Positions 11,696 to 20,383 of a DNA stretch of 59,314 nt are shown one piece after another. Below the pieces are notes generated by a model. The model saw only the letters and a list, made by a program, of their open reading frames with translations. It was not told the origin of the DNA and did no database searches. Source of the stretch: Desulfovibrio sp. (GTDB lineage: Bacteria > Desulfobacterota > Desulfovibrionia > Desulfovibrionales > Desulfovibrionaceae); the NCBI GenBank assembly GCA_031287575.1, contig JAITSV010000057.1:1-59314 (forward strand), written 5' to 3'. The first letter of the stretch is position 1; each line of letters starts with the position of its first letter. The position numbers and the translations under genes are program-made.

Positions 11696-11950
11696 TCAAT
11701 GGGCTCCGTCCGGCCCGCGCGGCGTGAACCGCCACGTGTGACGCGAATTCATCTCCGCCATCTGCGAGGTTTCCACATCGGTGTAATACAGTTGCCCGCT
11801 GCGAATACCGTAGATGTCCTGCACTTCGCCGTAGTGGCGCAGCGCGGGCAACGACGCCACCAGCAACGGGCCTACGCCGAAGAACAGTGCCCACAGGACC
11901 GCGATGGAAAGAAACAGGCTGGCCACCCGGCCGGCAAGGGTACGTCGCAT
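11696..11950 (-). CDS. Small single-span membrane protein of unknown function
   Basis: An 84-residue protein starting MRRTLAGRVASLF with GGAGT 5 bases upstream. Residues ~8-30 form one strongly hydrophobic helix (ASLFLSIAVLWALFFGVGPLLVA). The rest (GEVQDIYGIRSGQLYYTDVETSQMAEM) would be periplasmic and has no cysteine or CXXCH. It lies between the transporter and the sensor kinase genes on the same strand, so it is probably part of that operon, perhaps a periplasmic modulator of kinase or transporter. I do not recognise the family. Confidence 0.7.
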   Translation of the reverse strand: MRRTLAGRVASLFLSIAVLWALFFGVGPLLVASLPALRHYGEVQDIYGIRSGQLYYTDVETSQMAEMNSRHTWRFTPRGPDGAH

Positions 11951-12031
11951 GGGGACTCCGTAAGGCGGCCCCCCGCCCGCGCGGAGCGGGGAGCCGGTTG
12001 AGGCGCGGAAAGGCATGTGCCGCCGCGGAAG

Positions 12032-13774
12032 CTAGATCTTGGCCGTGATTTCGGGGAACAGCACGTAGAACATCAGGTACGCCAGGGACAGCGCCATGAC
12101 CAGGTTGAACGTCTGGCCGACCACGTACAGCACCAGCGCCTTGCCGCCCTGGAGATAATGGGCCAGTTCGCGGAAGTTGGTTTCCAGGCCGATGGCCGCG
12201 AAGGCCAGGCAGAAGAACCAGTTGCGCGCGGGCGAGGTAAGGCCGCGGATCACGCCCTGGTCAAGCAGGGCCTGTCCCATGTCCGGGCCAAGGCTGCCGC
12301 TGATGACCGAGAACAGGATGGAAACGCCCAGGAAGCCCAGCACGAACTTGGGGAAGCGGTGCCAGATGTCGGTCACGCTGGCGGTATTGCCAACGCTGGT
12401 CTCCACGCGGGTGGTCCAGTACACGGCCACGCCGAACGCCACCACGCCGATGAGCACGTTCTGGATCATCTTGATGGTGGCGGCCACGTGCAGCGCCGTT
12501 TCGCCCAGGAAAGCACCCGCCGCGGCCACCGCGCCGGTGGCGTCGATGGTGCCGCCCATCCACGCGCCAGCGAGCACCTGGGGCATGCCCACCGCCTTGA
12601 TGAAGGCGGGCATGGCAATCATCATGATGGCCGTGAACACCAGCGAAAGGCCGATGGCCAGTGTCAGTTCCTCTTTCTTGGCCCGGCACGCGGCGGCGGT
12701 GGCGATGGCGGCAGAGGTGCCGCACACCGACATGTCGGCGCAGATGACGATGTTCAGCGTCTTGGAATGCAGGCGCAGGACACGCTGGCCAAAGATGTAG
12801 GTGCCGATGAGCACGATGGGCGTCCCCACCCAGGTCATGAAGATGCCGGGCACGCCGATGGCCACGATCTTGTCGAACAGCACCTCGGCCCCCAGCAGCA
12901 CGAGGCCGGTCTTGATGAAGAATTCCACCTGCAACGCCGGGTGCATCCAGCGTGGCGTGCCCACGGTGTTGGCGATGACCATGCCGATGATGATGGCCCA
13001 AGCTTCCGCCCCGACACCCCAGTATTTCATGGTGGACTGCTGGCCCATCATGAAGGCCAGGCATGCCACCGCGAACACCCCGACGAAGCCCAGGAGGAAA
13101 CGCGGCACGTCGCGGCCCATGGCCTTCATGCCGATGGCGAACAGCAGGCCCCCGGCGACCATGACCAGCGGCAGCGAGGTCATGAGGTTGAACGGGCTGG
13201 ACTTGGCCTTGTCCGCCGCCGACTTGGCCTTGGCGGCCGCCGCGCGCCACTGCGCGATCTTGGCCTGGGCGTCGGCATTCAGGCTTGCGTCTGCAAAGAC
13301 GGCATCGCCCGCCGCCTTTTCGGCGGCCACGGCCGCGGCCAGGGCGGTCTCCGCCGCGGCCTTGCTCGATGCGGCCCTGTCCGCGTTGGCGGCAGCCTTG
13401 GCATCGGCGTCCGCCTTGCTGACCGCGAACGAATCCAGCGGATTGGACACCCATCCTTCCGGCGTCTTCATGATGCCTGCAATGGCCTTGCCCATGGCGC
13501 TGTCGCGCGCCCTGATGCGCGACTTGTCGTCCTGCGCCTTGTACCAGGCAATGGTCTTGAACGGAGCCCGTTGCGCCTCGGCCGCCATGACGGCGTTGGC
13601 CTTGTCGATCTTCTGCCGGTAATCGGCCGGCGGGTTGACGAGAAAGAGGAAAATGGCCGCGACGATGAGCGCGAGCCCGAGCCAGATGGCCCAATAGTCT
13701 TCCTTGGTCCACAGGTCGGATAGTTTCGACTGCCCCTTGTCGATGACAATGTTCGATGCATCGGCGTCTGACAT
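12032..13774 (-). CDS. YeiH-family putative exporter (UPF0324 / Cons_hypoth698)
   Basis: A 580-residue polytopic inner-membrane protein whose C-terminal ~380 residues match the YeiH family of about ten-helix transporters, often labelled putative sulfate exporters although substrates are poorly established. Family features are VCGTSAAIATAAA, the GGTIDATGAVAAAGAF stretch and GLETNFRELAH. Unusually, after a first helix (about 30-48) there is a soluble segment of ~150 residues, largely alanine- and lysine-rich and likely coiled coil (SKADADAKAAANADRAASS), before the transporter core. AGGAGGAG precedes the ATG. It is the first gene of the leftward unit with the small membrane protein and the haem sensor / sigma-54 regulator pair. 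Confidence 0.88.
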   Translation of the reverse strand: MSDADASNIVIDKGQSKLSDLWTKEDYWAIWLGLALIVAAIFLFLVNPPADYRQKIDKANAVMAAEAQRAPFKTIAWYKAQDDKSRIRARDSAMGKAIAGIMKTPEGWVSNPLDSFAVSKADADAKAAANADRAASSKAAAETALAAAVAAEKAAGDAVFADASLNADAQAKIAQWRAAAAKAKSAADKAKSSPFNLMTSLPLVMVAGGLLFAIGMKAMGRDVPRFLLGFVGVFAVACLAFMMGQQSTMKYWGVGAEAWAIIIGMVIANTVGTPRWMHPALQVEFFIKTGLVLLGAEVLFDKIVAIGVPGIFMTWVGTPIVLIGTYIFGQRVLRLHSKTLNIVICADMSVCGTSAAIATAAACRAKKEELTLAIGLSLVFTAIMMIAMPAFIKAVGMPQVLAGAWMGGTIDATGAVAAAGAFLGETALHVAATIKMIQNVLIGVVAFGVAVYWTTRVETSVGNTASVTDIWHRFPKFVLGFLGVSILFSVISGSLGPDMGQALLDQGVIRGLTSPARNWFFCLAFAAIGLETNFRELAHYLQGGKALVLYVVGQTFNLVMALSLAYLMFYVLFPEITAKI

Positions 13775-13800
13775 GCGTGTGTTCTCCTCCTTGCGGGTTC

Positions 13801-13821
13801 GCGTGGCGCACCGCGCCACGC
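13801..13821 (-). other. Stem-loop in the YeiH-gene 5' leader
   Basis: Perfect 9-bp arms gcgtggcgc and gcgccacgc with a 3-base loop, about 20 bases upstream of the ribosome-binding site. It could affect mRNA stability or translation; no regulatory partner is visible. Confidence 0.5.
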
Positions 13822-13901
13822 GGTACTGCCTGCCCGGAATCAAGAAGCATGCCGCATTGACAAGAAAGCTAACATATTGCAATAAAACGATTATAAAAAG
13901 A

Positions 13902-13916
13902 GCACCCCGTCCGCCT
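13902..13916 (-). promoter_or_regulatory. Candidate -24/-12 (sigma-54) promoter of the YeiH unit
   Basis: On the minus strand, AGGC at the -24 position and TGC at the -12 position place GG and GC exactly 10 bases apart, followed by a T-run (CTCTTTTT) as in many sigma-54 promoters. The match to TGGCACG-N4-TTGC is only partial. A perfect sigma-70 TATAAT (13890-13895, minus) lies immediately downstream with no good -35 box, so the promoter class is undecided. Confidence 0.35.
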
Positions 13917-13930
13917 GCGCAACCCCTGAT

Positions 13931-13960
13931 TTGCAGTGCAAAGCGCGGTTTGCACTGCAA
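13931..13960. promoter_or_regulatory. 12+12 bp perfect palindrome upstream of the YeiH unit (candidate operator)
   Basis: TTGCAGTGCAAA and TTTGCACTGCAA flank a 6-base GC-rich centre (13943-13948). The palindrome centre lies about 55-62 bases upstream of the transcription start predicted from either promoter candidate, a usual place for an activator. There is no T-run, so it is unlikely to be a terminator. The NtrC-type regulator encoded in the same unit is a natural candidate ligand, but a CRP/FNR-type activator is possible. Confidence 0.6.
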
Positions 13961-13965
13961 TGCCT

Positions 13966-14012
13966 CCAAAAGTTTACACCCCGCCCTCACGGTTGCCGTG
14001 AGGGCGGGGTGT
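13966..14012 (-). terminator. Terminator-like hairpin downstream of fur
   Basis: A perfect 17-bp stem (13976-13992 and 13996-14012, acaccccgccctcacgg in the left arm) with a 3-base loop, 80 bases past the fur stop codon. On the minus strand it is followed by AAACTTTTGG, a short T-run. Confidence 0.75.
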
Positions 14013-14091
14013 CGCATGTGTGGAAGGATGCCATGCCCGCCTGCCGCGCGCAGAGCACGGGAGGGCCGGGGGCTGCCTGGCGTGGGCGCGA

Positions 14092-14550
14092 TCAGTCTTC
14101 GCGCGCGGGACGGCGCTTGCCGTCCGAGCGGCACTTGCCGCACACCCCGAACAGGTACATGCGGTGCGAGGTCAGCACGTAGCCGTGGCGGCGCGCCAGA
14201 TCCTCCTGCAACCGTTCTATCTCGTCGTCCAGCACCTCGATGTTCTCTCCGCAGGCTTCGCAGATGAGATGGTCGTGGTGCTTGCTGCCGTACTTCTGCT
14301 CGTAGCGGGCCACCCCGTCGCCGAAGTGCACTTCCTTGGCCAGGCCGGAATCGCACAGCAGCTTCATGGTGCGGTACACCGTGGCCTGCCCCACGGACGG
14401 ATCCGTGGCCTTCACCCGTTCGTACAGTTCCTCGGTGGTCAGATGGCCGCCCGCGCTCATGAACACCTCTACGATGAGCATGCGCTGCGGCGTCACCTTC
14501 AGGCCGTTGCGGGCGATGTACTCGTGAAACACGTCTATGGCTTGCTTCAT
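14092..14550 (-). CDS. fur: Ferric uptake regulator family protein
   Basis: A 152-residue metal-dependent repressor: winged helix (residues ~1-85, with PSVGQATVYRTMKLL as recognition region) and C-terminal dimerisation domain. Metal-binding features are HHDHLIC, with CEAC and CGKC as the two structural zinc CXXC pairs. Length and motif order fit Fur or its paralogues PerR/Zur; the sequence alone does not settle which. The ATG has AGGAG upstream. The gene is monocistronic: a strong hairpin follows and the next gene upstream is 133 bp away. No iron-transport genes are near. Confidence 0.9.
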   Translation of the reverse strand: MKQAIDVFHEYIARNGLKVTPQRMLIVEVFMSAGGHLTTEELYERVKATDPSVGQATVYRTMKLLCDSGLAKEVHFGDGVARYEQKYGSKHHDHLICEACGENIEVLDDEIERLQEDLARRHGYVLTSHRMYLFGVCGKCRSDGKRRPARED

Positions 14551-14683
14551 GGGTCTCCTCGCGATGTGGGCGTGGTCTGGCTGTTCCTATACCGTGTGTC
14601 CGGCCAGCGCAACAGGCCCGATGCAATGGGCCGTTGCGATGGCGGGGCGACGGAAGCCGGAACGGCCTGACCGCCCCCCCTGA

Positions 14684-17590
14684 TTAGAGGACGCGCTCCA
14701 CGATCCACCCCCTGTCCGCAGCCACGCGCTCCAGCGCCGCGCCGCCCAGCACCGCCACCCGGCCCGTGCGGGCCGCCTCGGCCATGACCTCGGCCAGGGC
14801 GCGGAAGTGGTCGTTGGTGGTGGAAAGGATTTCGTCGCGCATCTGCTGGCGCGCCGCGTCGGAGTCTCCCACCAGGCTGCGGTACAGCGCGGCGGAGCCC
14901 TTGGCGTCGGGCAGCATGTGCTTGTCCACGTCGCCGATGGCGCCCACGATGGCGTTGGCCAGTTCCGTGGACGACAGCGAGACGCGGCGCAGGTAGTCCG
15001 CCGTGGCGTCGTACACGTCCAGCGTGGCGGCCACGTTGGGGTCGCGGTATGAAACCTGGGTCAGCAGGCCGCTGGCCCGGTCGAAGGCGCAGAACGCGCC
15101 GTACGCCCCGCCCTGCACGCGCACCCGGTCCCACAGGAAGGCCATGCGCAGGTGCTTGAACACCACGTTGGCCGAGCCATGATAGGTGTAGCCAAGGCCG
15201 TACAGGTCCGCCGCCTTGCCCACGTAGTTGACCTGGGCGGGCATGACCAGCGCCTCGGCCTCTGCCGGGGTGCCGTGGAAGTGCCACCCGGCCACCGCAG
15301 ACGCGGCAGGCGCATCGGGCAGCGCGGCGGCAAGGGTGGCGGCCGGGCCGGACACCATGCTCGCGCCCTCGGCATTGGCGGTAAGGTTCATCAGGCAGCC
15401 GGAACGGCGCACCACAAGGGCGCGCAGTGCCGCAAGGTCGGCCAGCACGCCGTCCCAGTCCTTTTCCAGACGTTCCGCAAGGGTGCGCAGGAAGGCCAGG
15501 TACGACACGCCGGAGGTGGCCTCGTCCAGCCAGCCCGCCGCATTGTAGCCCGCGCGCAGCCGGGCCATGACGATGCCGTGGCCGGACGGCACCAGCACGT
15601 GCTCCTGGCGGGCCTTTTCTTCCAGCACCATGCGCTGGAAGCGCTCGCGGTCGTCGAACTTCGCCTCCAGCAGCACTTCGGACAGCAGGTCGTACAGCGC
15701 GGGCACGTTATCCCGGGTGGCCTTGGCGTGCACCACCAGCCGCGCCACGGGCTGGCGCGCGCCAAGGGTGGTGGCGAACAGGGTGTCCGCGTCCATGCCG
15801 CCGGTCTTGCGGGCGATGCGCATGCCAAGGTCCACGAAGTCGCGCTTCGCGGTGCCCATTTCGAACAGGGCGCGCCCGAACAGCGGGACAAGGGGCACGA
15901 GGCGCGCGGGCACGGCGGAAAGGTCGAAGGTGGTTTCGGTGTAGGCGATGCCCGAGGTGTCCAGATCGTGGAACAGCACGGGCACCGCGCCCGCCTGCGC
16001 ATCCTCGCTGGGGATGGGGCGGTTTTCCTTCGGCAGGTCTTCCAGCTTCAGGCCGGGGATGGTGGCCAGGGCATCCAGGCTGTCCGGGGCCTCCTGCAGG
16101 CTGCGCAGGGCGCGGGTTTCCTCCACCTGGGCCACCCGCTCGCACTGGCGCAGGCCTTGGCGATACGCTTCAAGCCCGGCGGCCTCGGCGGCCTCGCGCC
16201 GGTCGGCCAGCGTGCGGTCGGGGGTCAGCAGCACCGTGGCCACGTGCTGGTTGTCCAGCAGCCACTCACGAATCAGCCCTTCGAAGTAGCGCTCGCCAGA
16301 GGCGATGCGCGCCTTGATGGACGCCAGCGGCTTTTCCCACTCCAGCAGGGCCAGCGGGTCCTTGTCGTACAGCCAGGTGGTCAGGCTGCGCACCATCACC
16401 GCAAGGCCCACCGGGTAGCGACCGGAATTGTTCTCGCGCAGGGCGAATTCCACGCTGTTCACGGCGGCTTCCACGGCGTCGGCGGGCAGGCCTTCCTCGG
16501 CCAGGTCGGCCAGGGTTTCCATGATCAGCATTTCCACGTCGGACGCGGTCCTGGGTTCGATGCCCTTGAGCCCCACGGAGAAATACATCTGGCGCAGGTC
16601 GCTTTCCAGACCCACGCCCGCCACGTCCTCTCCCAGGCCCGATTCGATCAGCGCGCGCCGCAGGGGCGATCCGGGCAGGCCCAGCAGGATGTGCTCCAGC
16701 ATCTCGAAGGCGAAGTTGCGTTCCACGTCGGCGGTTTCGCACAGCAGCCAGTTCATGGTCACCATGCCCCGGTCGTCGCCCTCGGACGCGGCGTAGGGCA
16801 CTTCGAGCATGCGCGGCGTATCCGAGCGGGGCTGCAAGGGCACGGCGGAATCCACCTCGATGCGCTGGAAGCGCGCCAGCACGGCGGCCAGGCAGGCCAG
16901 CCGGTCCTCTTCCGGGTCGTCGCCCCAGAAGAAGAAGCGGGCGTTGCCGGGGTGGTAGTAGGTGGCGTGGAAATTGGCGAACTGCTCGTAGGTCAGGTCC
17001 GGGATGTGTTCCGGGTTGCCGCCGGAATCGAGCCCGTAGGTGATGTCCGGGAACAGCGCCTGCTGCGACTGTTCCGACAGGATGGATTCCGGCGAGGAAT
17101 ACACGCCCTTCATCTCGTTGTAGACCACGCCCTTGTAAGCAAAGGGACCTTCCGGCGCGTCGGCCTCGATGTGCCAGCCTTCCTGCCGGAATATCTCTTC
17201 CGTGATGCGCGGAAAGAACACCGCGTCCAGATACACGTCCACCAGGTTGCGGAAATCCTGGAGGTTGGCCGAGGCCACCGGGTAGCAGGTCTTGTCCGGG
17301 TAGGTGAAGGCATTCAGGAACGTTTGCAGCGATCCCTTCAGCAGTTCCACGAAGGGTTCCTTGACCGGGTACTTTTCCGACCCGCAGAGCACCGAATGTT
17401 CAAGGATATGCGCCACCCCTGTGGAATCGGACGGCGGCGTGCGGAAGGTGACCCCGAAGACCTTGTTCTCGTCGGCGTTGCAGCAGGAAAGCAGTTGCGC
17501 GCCGGTAGCGCCGTGGCGCCACAGGCGGATGCGGCTGTTCAGTTCATGGACGGTGCGCTCGAAAACGAGATCGAACCCGTGGGATTGCAT
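14684..17590 (-). CDS. M16C zinc metallopeptidase (presequence protease / falcilysin type)
   Basis: A 968-residue single-chain pitrilysin-family peptidase. The inverted zinc motif HILEH is at residues 61-65, with the distal glutamate expected in the GVYSSPESILSEQ region. Two M16 halves follow with a long helical hinge (AEAAGLEAYRQGLRQCERVAQVEETRAL). M16C enzymes close around small unfolded peptides up to ~65 residues and degrade them; no signal peptide is present, so a cytoplasmic peptide-clearing role is likely. The start at MQSHGFDLVFER was chosen over an ATG 10 codons upstream because GGAGGAA sits 7 bases before it. Confidence 0.94.
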   Translation of the reverse strand: MQSHGFDLVFERTVHELNSRIRLWRHGATGAQLLSCCNADENKVFGVTFRTPPSDSTGVAHILEHSVLCGSEKYPVKEPFVELLKGSLQTFLNAFTYPDKTCYPVASANLQDFRNLVDVYLDAVFFPRITEEIFRQEGWHIEADAPEGPFAYKGVVYNEMKGVYSSPESILSEQSQQALFPDITYGLDSGGNPEHIPDLTYEQFANFHATYYHPGNARFFFWGDDPEEDRLACLAAVLARFQRIEVDSAVPLQPRSDTPRMLEVPYAASEGDDRGMVTMNWLLCETADVERNFAFEMLEHILLGLPGSPLRRALIESGLGEDVAGVGLESDLRQMYFSVGLKGIEPRTASDVEMLIMETLADLAEEGLPADAVEAAVNSVEFALRENNSGRYPVGLAVMVRSLTTWLYDKDPLALLEWEKPLASIKARIASGERYFEGLIREWLLDNQHVATVLLTPDRTLADRREAAEAAGLEAYRQGLRQCERVAQVEETRALRSLQEAPDSLDALATIPGLKLEDLPKENRPIPSEDAQAGAVPVLFHDLDTSGIAYTETTFDLSAVPARLVPLVPLFGRALFEMGTAKRDFVDLGMRIARKTGGMDADTLFATTLGARQPVARLVVHAKATRDNVPALYDLLSEVLLEAKFDDRERFQRMVLEEKARQEHVLVPSGHGIVMARLRAGYNAAGWLDEATSGVSYLAFLRTLAERLEKDWDGVLADLAALRALVVRRSGCLMNLTANAEGASMVSGPAATLAAALPDAPAASAVAGWHFHGTPAEAEALVMPAQVNYVGKAADLYGLGYTYHGSANVVFKHLRMAFLWDRVRVQGGAYGAFCAFDRASGLLTQVSYRDPNVAATLDVYDATADYLRRVSLSSTELANAIVGAIGDVDKHMLPDAKGSAALYRSLVGDSDAARQQMRDEILSTTNDHFRALAEVMAEAARTGRVAVLGGAALERVAADRGWIVERVL

Positions 17591-17884
17591 GCGTGGGATT
17601 CCTCCGTGGGGGGATGTCATGACTGGGCGGAGCTGGGGCGTGCTCGCCTGTGGCCGGAATATGCCCGGCAGTGCGAAAATGGTCCGGTGCGGTGCAGGGC
17701 AGGGACGGAGCGGCAGTACCGCGATGGTCCATGCAATGCGTCGACGCCCCGCAGCCCTGTACCATGAACATTTCGTGGCGTCATGGCAACCGGGACCGCG
17801 CAGGCATGGGACGGAAGACGGCGGCAGCGCAGCGACACGAGCGAACCCGCAACGGGCTGGCAGAAGACACGGGACCGACTGGCC
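17591..17884. other. Intergenic stretch, no feature recognised
   Basis: A 294-bp spacer between the GGDEF gene and the peptidase gene. I saw no gene, clear promoter or terminator in it. Confidence 0.5.
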
Positions 17885-18661
17885 TCAGCAGGGGCCCAAC
17901 TGGTCCTCGACGCCGCCCGGCCAGGCGGGCTCCACCCGGTCGCGGCCCAGCCCCTTGGCCCGGTACAGGGCGTCGTCCGCCAGGCGGAACAATTCCGTGG
18001 GGCCGGAAACGGCCAGCCGCTCCGTGCTGGACACGCCGATGGAGATGCGCACCGGAATGCGCGTGCCCGGCCCCACCAGAAAAATGCCGTCGCGCACGGC
18101 GATGCGCAGCCGCTCGGCGGCGGCCAGCGCCCCCGCGCCGCCCACGCCGGGCATGATCACGGCGAATTCCTCGCCGCCCACCCGCGCGGCCACGTCCTGA
18201 GCGCGCAGGCCCGCGCGCAGGATGCCCGCCAGGGTCATCAGCACCTGGTCGCCCTCCTGGTGGCCCCAGGTGTCGTTGACCTGCTTGAAGTGGTCGAGGT
18301 CGAGCATGAGCAGCGAAAGGTCGGTGCCGTCGCGCAGGTGCCGGGCGAACTCTGCTTCCAGCATCAGCTCGAAATGCCTGCGATTATACAGCGCGGTCAG
18401 GGGGTCCACCAGGGTCAGCCGTTCCAGGCGCTGTTCCTTGCGGCCCAGGTGGTAGCCGAACACGGCGAACACCAGCACCCCGCCCACGGCCATGTACACG
18501 TTGAGCACCCGCTCGTAGTGGGGGGTGGTGGGCGTGAGATCGAACAGCCAGCGCAGTACCTGCCAACCCAGCGGCGCGCCAAGCCCCAGCGCGGCCCCCT
18601 GGACCAGCCGCAGCAACCGGGCCTTCGGCCGTTGTGCACCGCCCCCGCCGTTGCCCGCCAT
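17885..18661 (-). CDS. Membrane-anchored diguanylate cyclase
   Basis: A 258-residue protein with two short hydrophobic segments (about 20-40 and 55-70) and a C-terminal GGDEF domain. The active-site loop reads GGEEF, as in active cyclases making c-di-GMP from two GTP. Other family marks are LTALYNRRHFE, LLMLDLDHFKQVNDTWGH and the final DDALYRAKGLGRDRV. An RxxD inhibitory site is not obvious upstream of GGEEF. There is no recognisable sensor domain beyond the membrane part. It probably feeds motility/biofilm control. Confidence 0.92.
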   Translation of the reverse strand: MAGNGGGGAQRPKARLLRLVQGAALGLGAPLGWQVLRWLFDLTPTTPHYERVLNVYMAVGGVLVFAVFGYHLGRKEQRLERLTLVDPLTALYNRRHFELMLEAEFARHLRDGTDLSLLMLDLDHFKQVNDTWGHQEGDQVLMTLAGILRAGLRAQDVAARVGGEEFAVIMPGVGGAGALAAAERLRIAVRDGIFLVGPGTRIPVRISIGVSSTERLAVSGPTELFRLADDALYRAKGLGRDRVEPAWPGGVEDQLGPC

Positions 18662-18760
18662 GGTCCACCCCCTGCGTTGGCTTATGCGCCCCGATCCCCA
18701 GGGGCTGTTTCTAAGTGAGGATTTTCGTTCGTTGGCAAGGAAAGCAAGCCAGCCATGAGG

Positions 18761-18770
18761 GAGTATACTC
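18761..18770. promoter_or_regulatory. Palindrome gagtatactc in the 183-bp spacer before the GGDEF gene
   Basis: A perfect 10-bp palindrome that also supplies a leftward TATACT -10-like box; no good -35 box is present. The same spacer is flanked by an 11-bp inverted repeat (ggggctgtttc at 18701-18711, gaaacagcccc at 18835-18845) whose right arm overlaps the stop codon of the neighbouring gene. Confidence 0.3.
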
Positions 18771-18844
18771 TTATCGTATTTGACCGAAATGGCAGGCGAA
18801 GCTTGACACCGCCAACGGGCGAAAAGACCAGTTGGAAACAGCCC

Positions 18845-19606
18845 CTAACGCATGTAAGAGCGCGCAACGCGAAACACGTCGTCGTAGCTCAGCCGGGCCT
18901 TGATGCCGAGGGCCAGTTCCACCGACATGGACATCTTGTCGCGCACGTCGTCCAGCAACACCTGTTTGTGCTTCTTCAACCACTTGCGCACGAAGGGCAC
19001 GTCAAAGCCATCGGCCACCAACGCCATGCCGTCGGCGAAAAAGCGCGAGCCCAGATGCTCCAGGAAGGGACGGCAGGCCATTCTGCCATGGTGGCGGGAA
19101 AGCAGGACGTAGAACAGCAGGGCCACGACAAGCCTGTCGTCCTGCAAGCGGTGGGATACGTCGAAGAACCGTTCGGCTGGGGGCTTTTCCCCGGCCTGGC
19201 GCAACAGTTCCTGGGCGTAGCCCAGTGCCTTTTCGGTGGTGATGGGCGGGACGGGGTAGAGAGCGGCGATGCGGGCCATGGTGCGCAGGGGGTTTTCGCC
19301 CCCGGCCACGTCCAGGACGGCCACGCGCATCAGATCCAGCCGCCGGTTCAGTTCGCCGCGCAGCAGATCACCCCGCGCGGCGGCGCAGCGGCGCACACGG
19401 TCTTCGCCCATGTCGCCGCTGAAGGTGATTTCCAGCAGATGCCGCACGAAGGGTTCGGAGGTGAACTCCGCCTCCTGGTCCACCCCCTTGAAGTTGCGGC
19501 GGTTGCCCACCAGCTTCTTCAGGGAGAGCCAGTAAGCGGCCACCCCTTCCATGGGCATTTCGAGCAGGTCGAAATCCCTGATGCTCTGCGCTGCGGTCTG
19601 CGACAT
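18845..19606 (-). CDS. Conserved hypothetical protein
   Basis: A 253-residue soluble, helix-rich protein starting MSQTAAQSIRDFDLLEMP; AGGGG lies upstream of the ATG and an extended -10 promoter about 45 bases upstream. There is no signal peptide, membrane segment, cysteine motif or nucleotide-binding loop. The C-terminus (DKMSMSVELALGIKARLSYDDVFRVARSYM) is amphipathic. I do not recognise the family and assign no function. Confidence 0.75.
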   Translation of the reverse strand: MSQTAAQSIRDFDLLEMPMEGVAAYWLSLKKLVGNRRNFKGVDQEAEFTSEPFVRHLLEITFSGDMGEDRVRRCAAARGDLLRGELNRRLDLMRVAVLDVAGGENPLRTMARIAALYPVPPITTEKALGYAQELLRQAGEKPPAERFFDVSHRLQDDRLVVALLFYVLLSRHHGRMACRPFLEHLGSRFFADGMALVADGFDVPFVRKWLKKHKQVLLDDVRDKMSMSVELALGIKARLSYDDVFRVARSYMR

Positions 19607-19648
19607 GTTCCGCCCCTGCATGCTCACGGCGACCCGCCCCCCGACCGG

Positions 19649-19660
19649 TTCATTATATCA
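19649..19660 (-). promoter_or_regulatory. Extended -10 promoter for the 19606 gene
   Basis: On the minus strand TTGATATAAT gives a perfect TATAAT with the TG extension one base upstream (TATAAT at 19652-19657). The predicted start is near 19645, about 40 bases before the ATG. The -35 region is poor, as is usual for extended -10 promoters. The rest of the spacer up to 19992 shows nothing else I can name. Confidence 0.5.
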
Positions 19661-19992
19661 AGGATACAACCGTTTCGGGAGGTTGACAAGGAGAGCCGTG
19701 AAACATTCGCCGCCATCGCGGGGTATTCCGGCGGGGCGAAGCGGCAACCTGCCGCAAGGGCACGCCTTGCCCGGAACGCGTGACCACGAGGCACGCGTAG
19801 GCATGCAGTACCCTTGCGGGGCTGGCCGCCGGTCACGTGCGGCGTGCCCCCATGCGGCACGGGCAAGGCGAGGGGGAAGGGGACGAAAGACGGGCGGCAT
19901 GCCCGGCTGGCGCGACGTATGGTGCAAGGGGGGCGCAAAGGCCGCCCTGCCGGGGTGATGCCCGGGGGGGGGTGTCCCCGATCAGGATGACG

Positions 19993-20307
19993 CTAGACGC
20001 TGACCAACGAATTGTCGGTCCCCGCGAAGGGGCAATACTCGTAGCTGTCGGCCCGGCCATCGTTCAGCCAGCCGGAAGCGCCGCCCGCCAGCAGGTAGCG
20101 GAAGCGGTATTCGCGTCCCGTCTCCAACTCCACCTCGGCGGTGAAGCCGCCGTCCTTCATGCGGCGCATGGGGGTGGCCTGTTCGTCCCAATCGTTGAAT
20201 TCGCCCACAAGATACACTTCGGTGGCCTGCCCCACTTCGTCGGGTTCCAGGCGAAACTTCACCTTGCAGGCGGGCCTGCTCTTCAGGAACTGCTTGGTCA
20301 ATGCCAT
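19993..20307 (-). CDS. Stand-alone CBM48 / glycogen-binding (isoamylase N-terminal-like) protein
   Basis: A 104-residue protein consisting of a single early-set E/CBM48-like domain: VYLVGEFNDWDEQATPMRRMKDGGFTAEVELETGREYRFRYLL is the characteristic glycogen-binding beta-sandwich pattern found at the N-terminus of branching enzymes and in AMPK-beta. No catalytic domain follows. It may bind glycogen or serve as a small adaptor. The start MALTKQFLK is preceded by GGAGG. It is flanked by spacers on both sides and so probably transcribed alone. Confidence 0.85.
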   Translation of the reverse strand: MALTKQFLKSRPACKVKFRLEPDEVGQATEVYLVGEFNDWDEQATPMRRMKDGGFTAEVELETGREYRFRYLLAGGASGWLNDGRADSYEYCPFAGTDNSLVSV

Positions 20308-20383
20308 GGTTTTTCCTCCATGATGCCCGGCGGCAAATCCGGACACTGTCGGCAAAAGGATACCCGGTCATTGTGACAGGAAC

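Noticed and set aside
15152..17767. 871-codon rightward open frame opposite the M16C peptidase
   Set aside because: Gln/His/Gly-rich antisense translation; the leftward frame holds a complete peptidase with HILEH.
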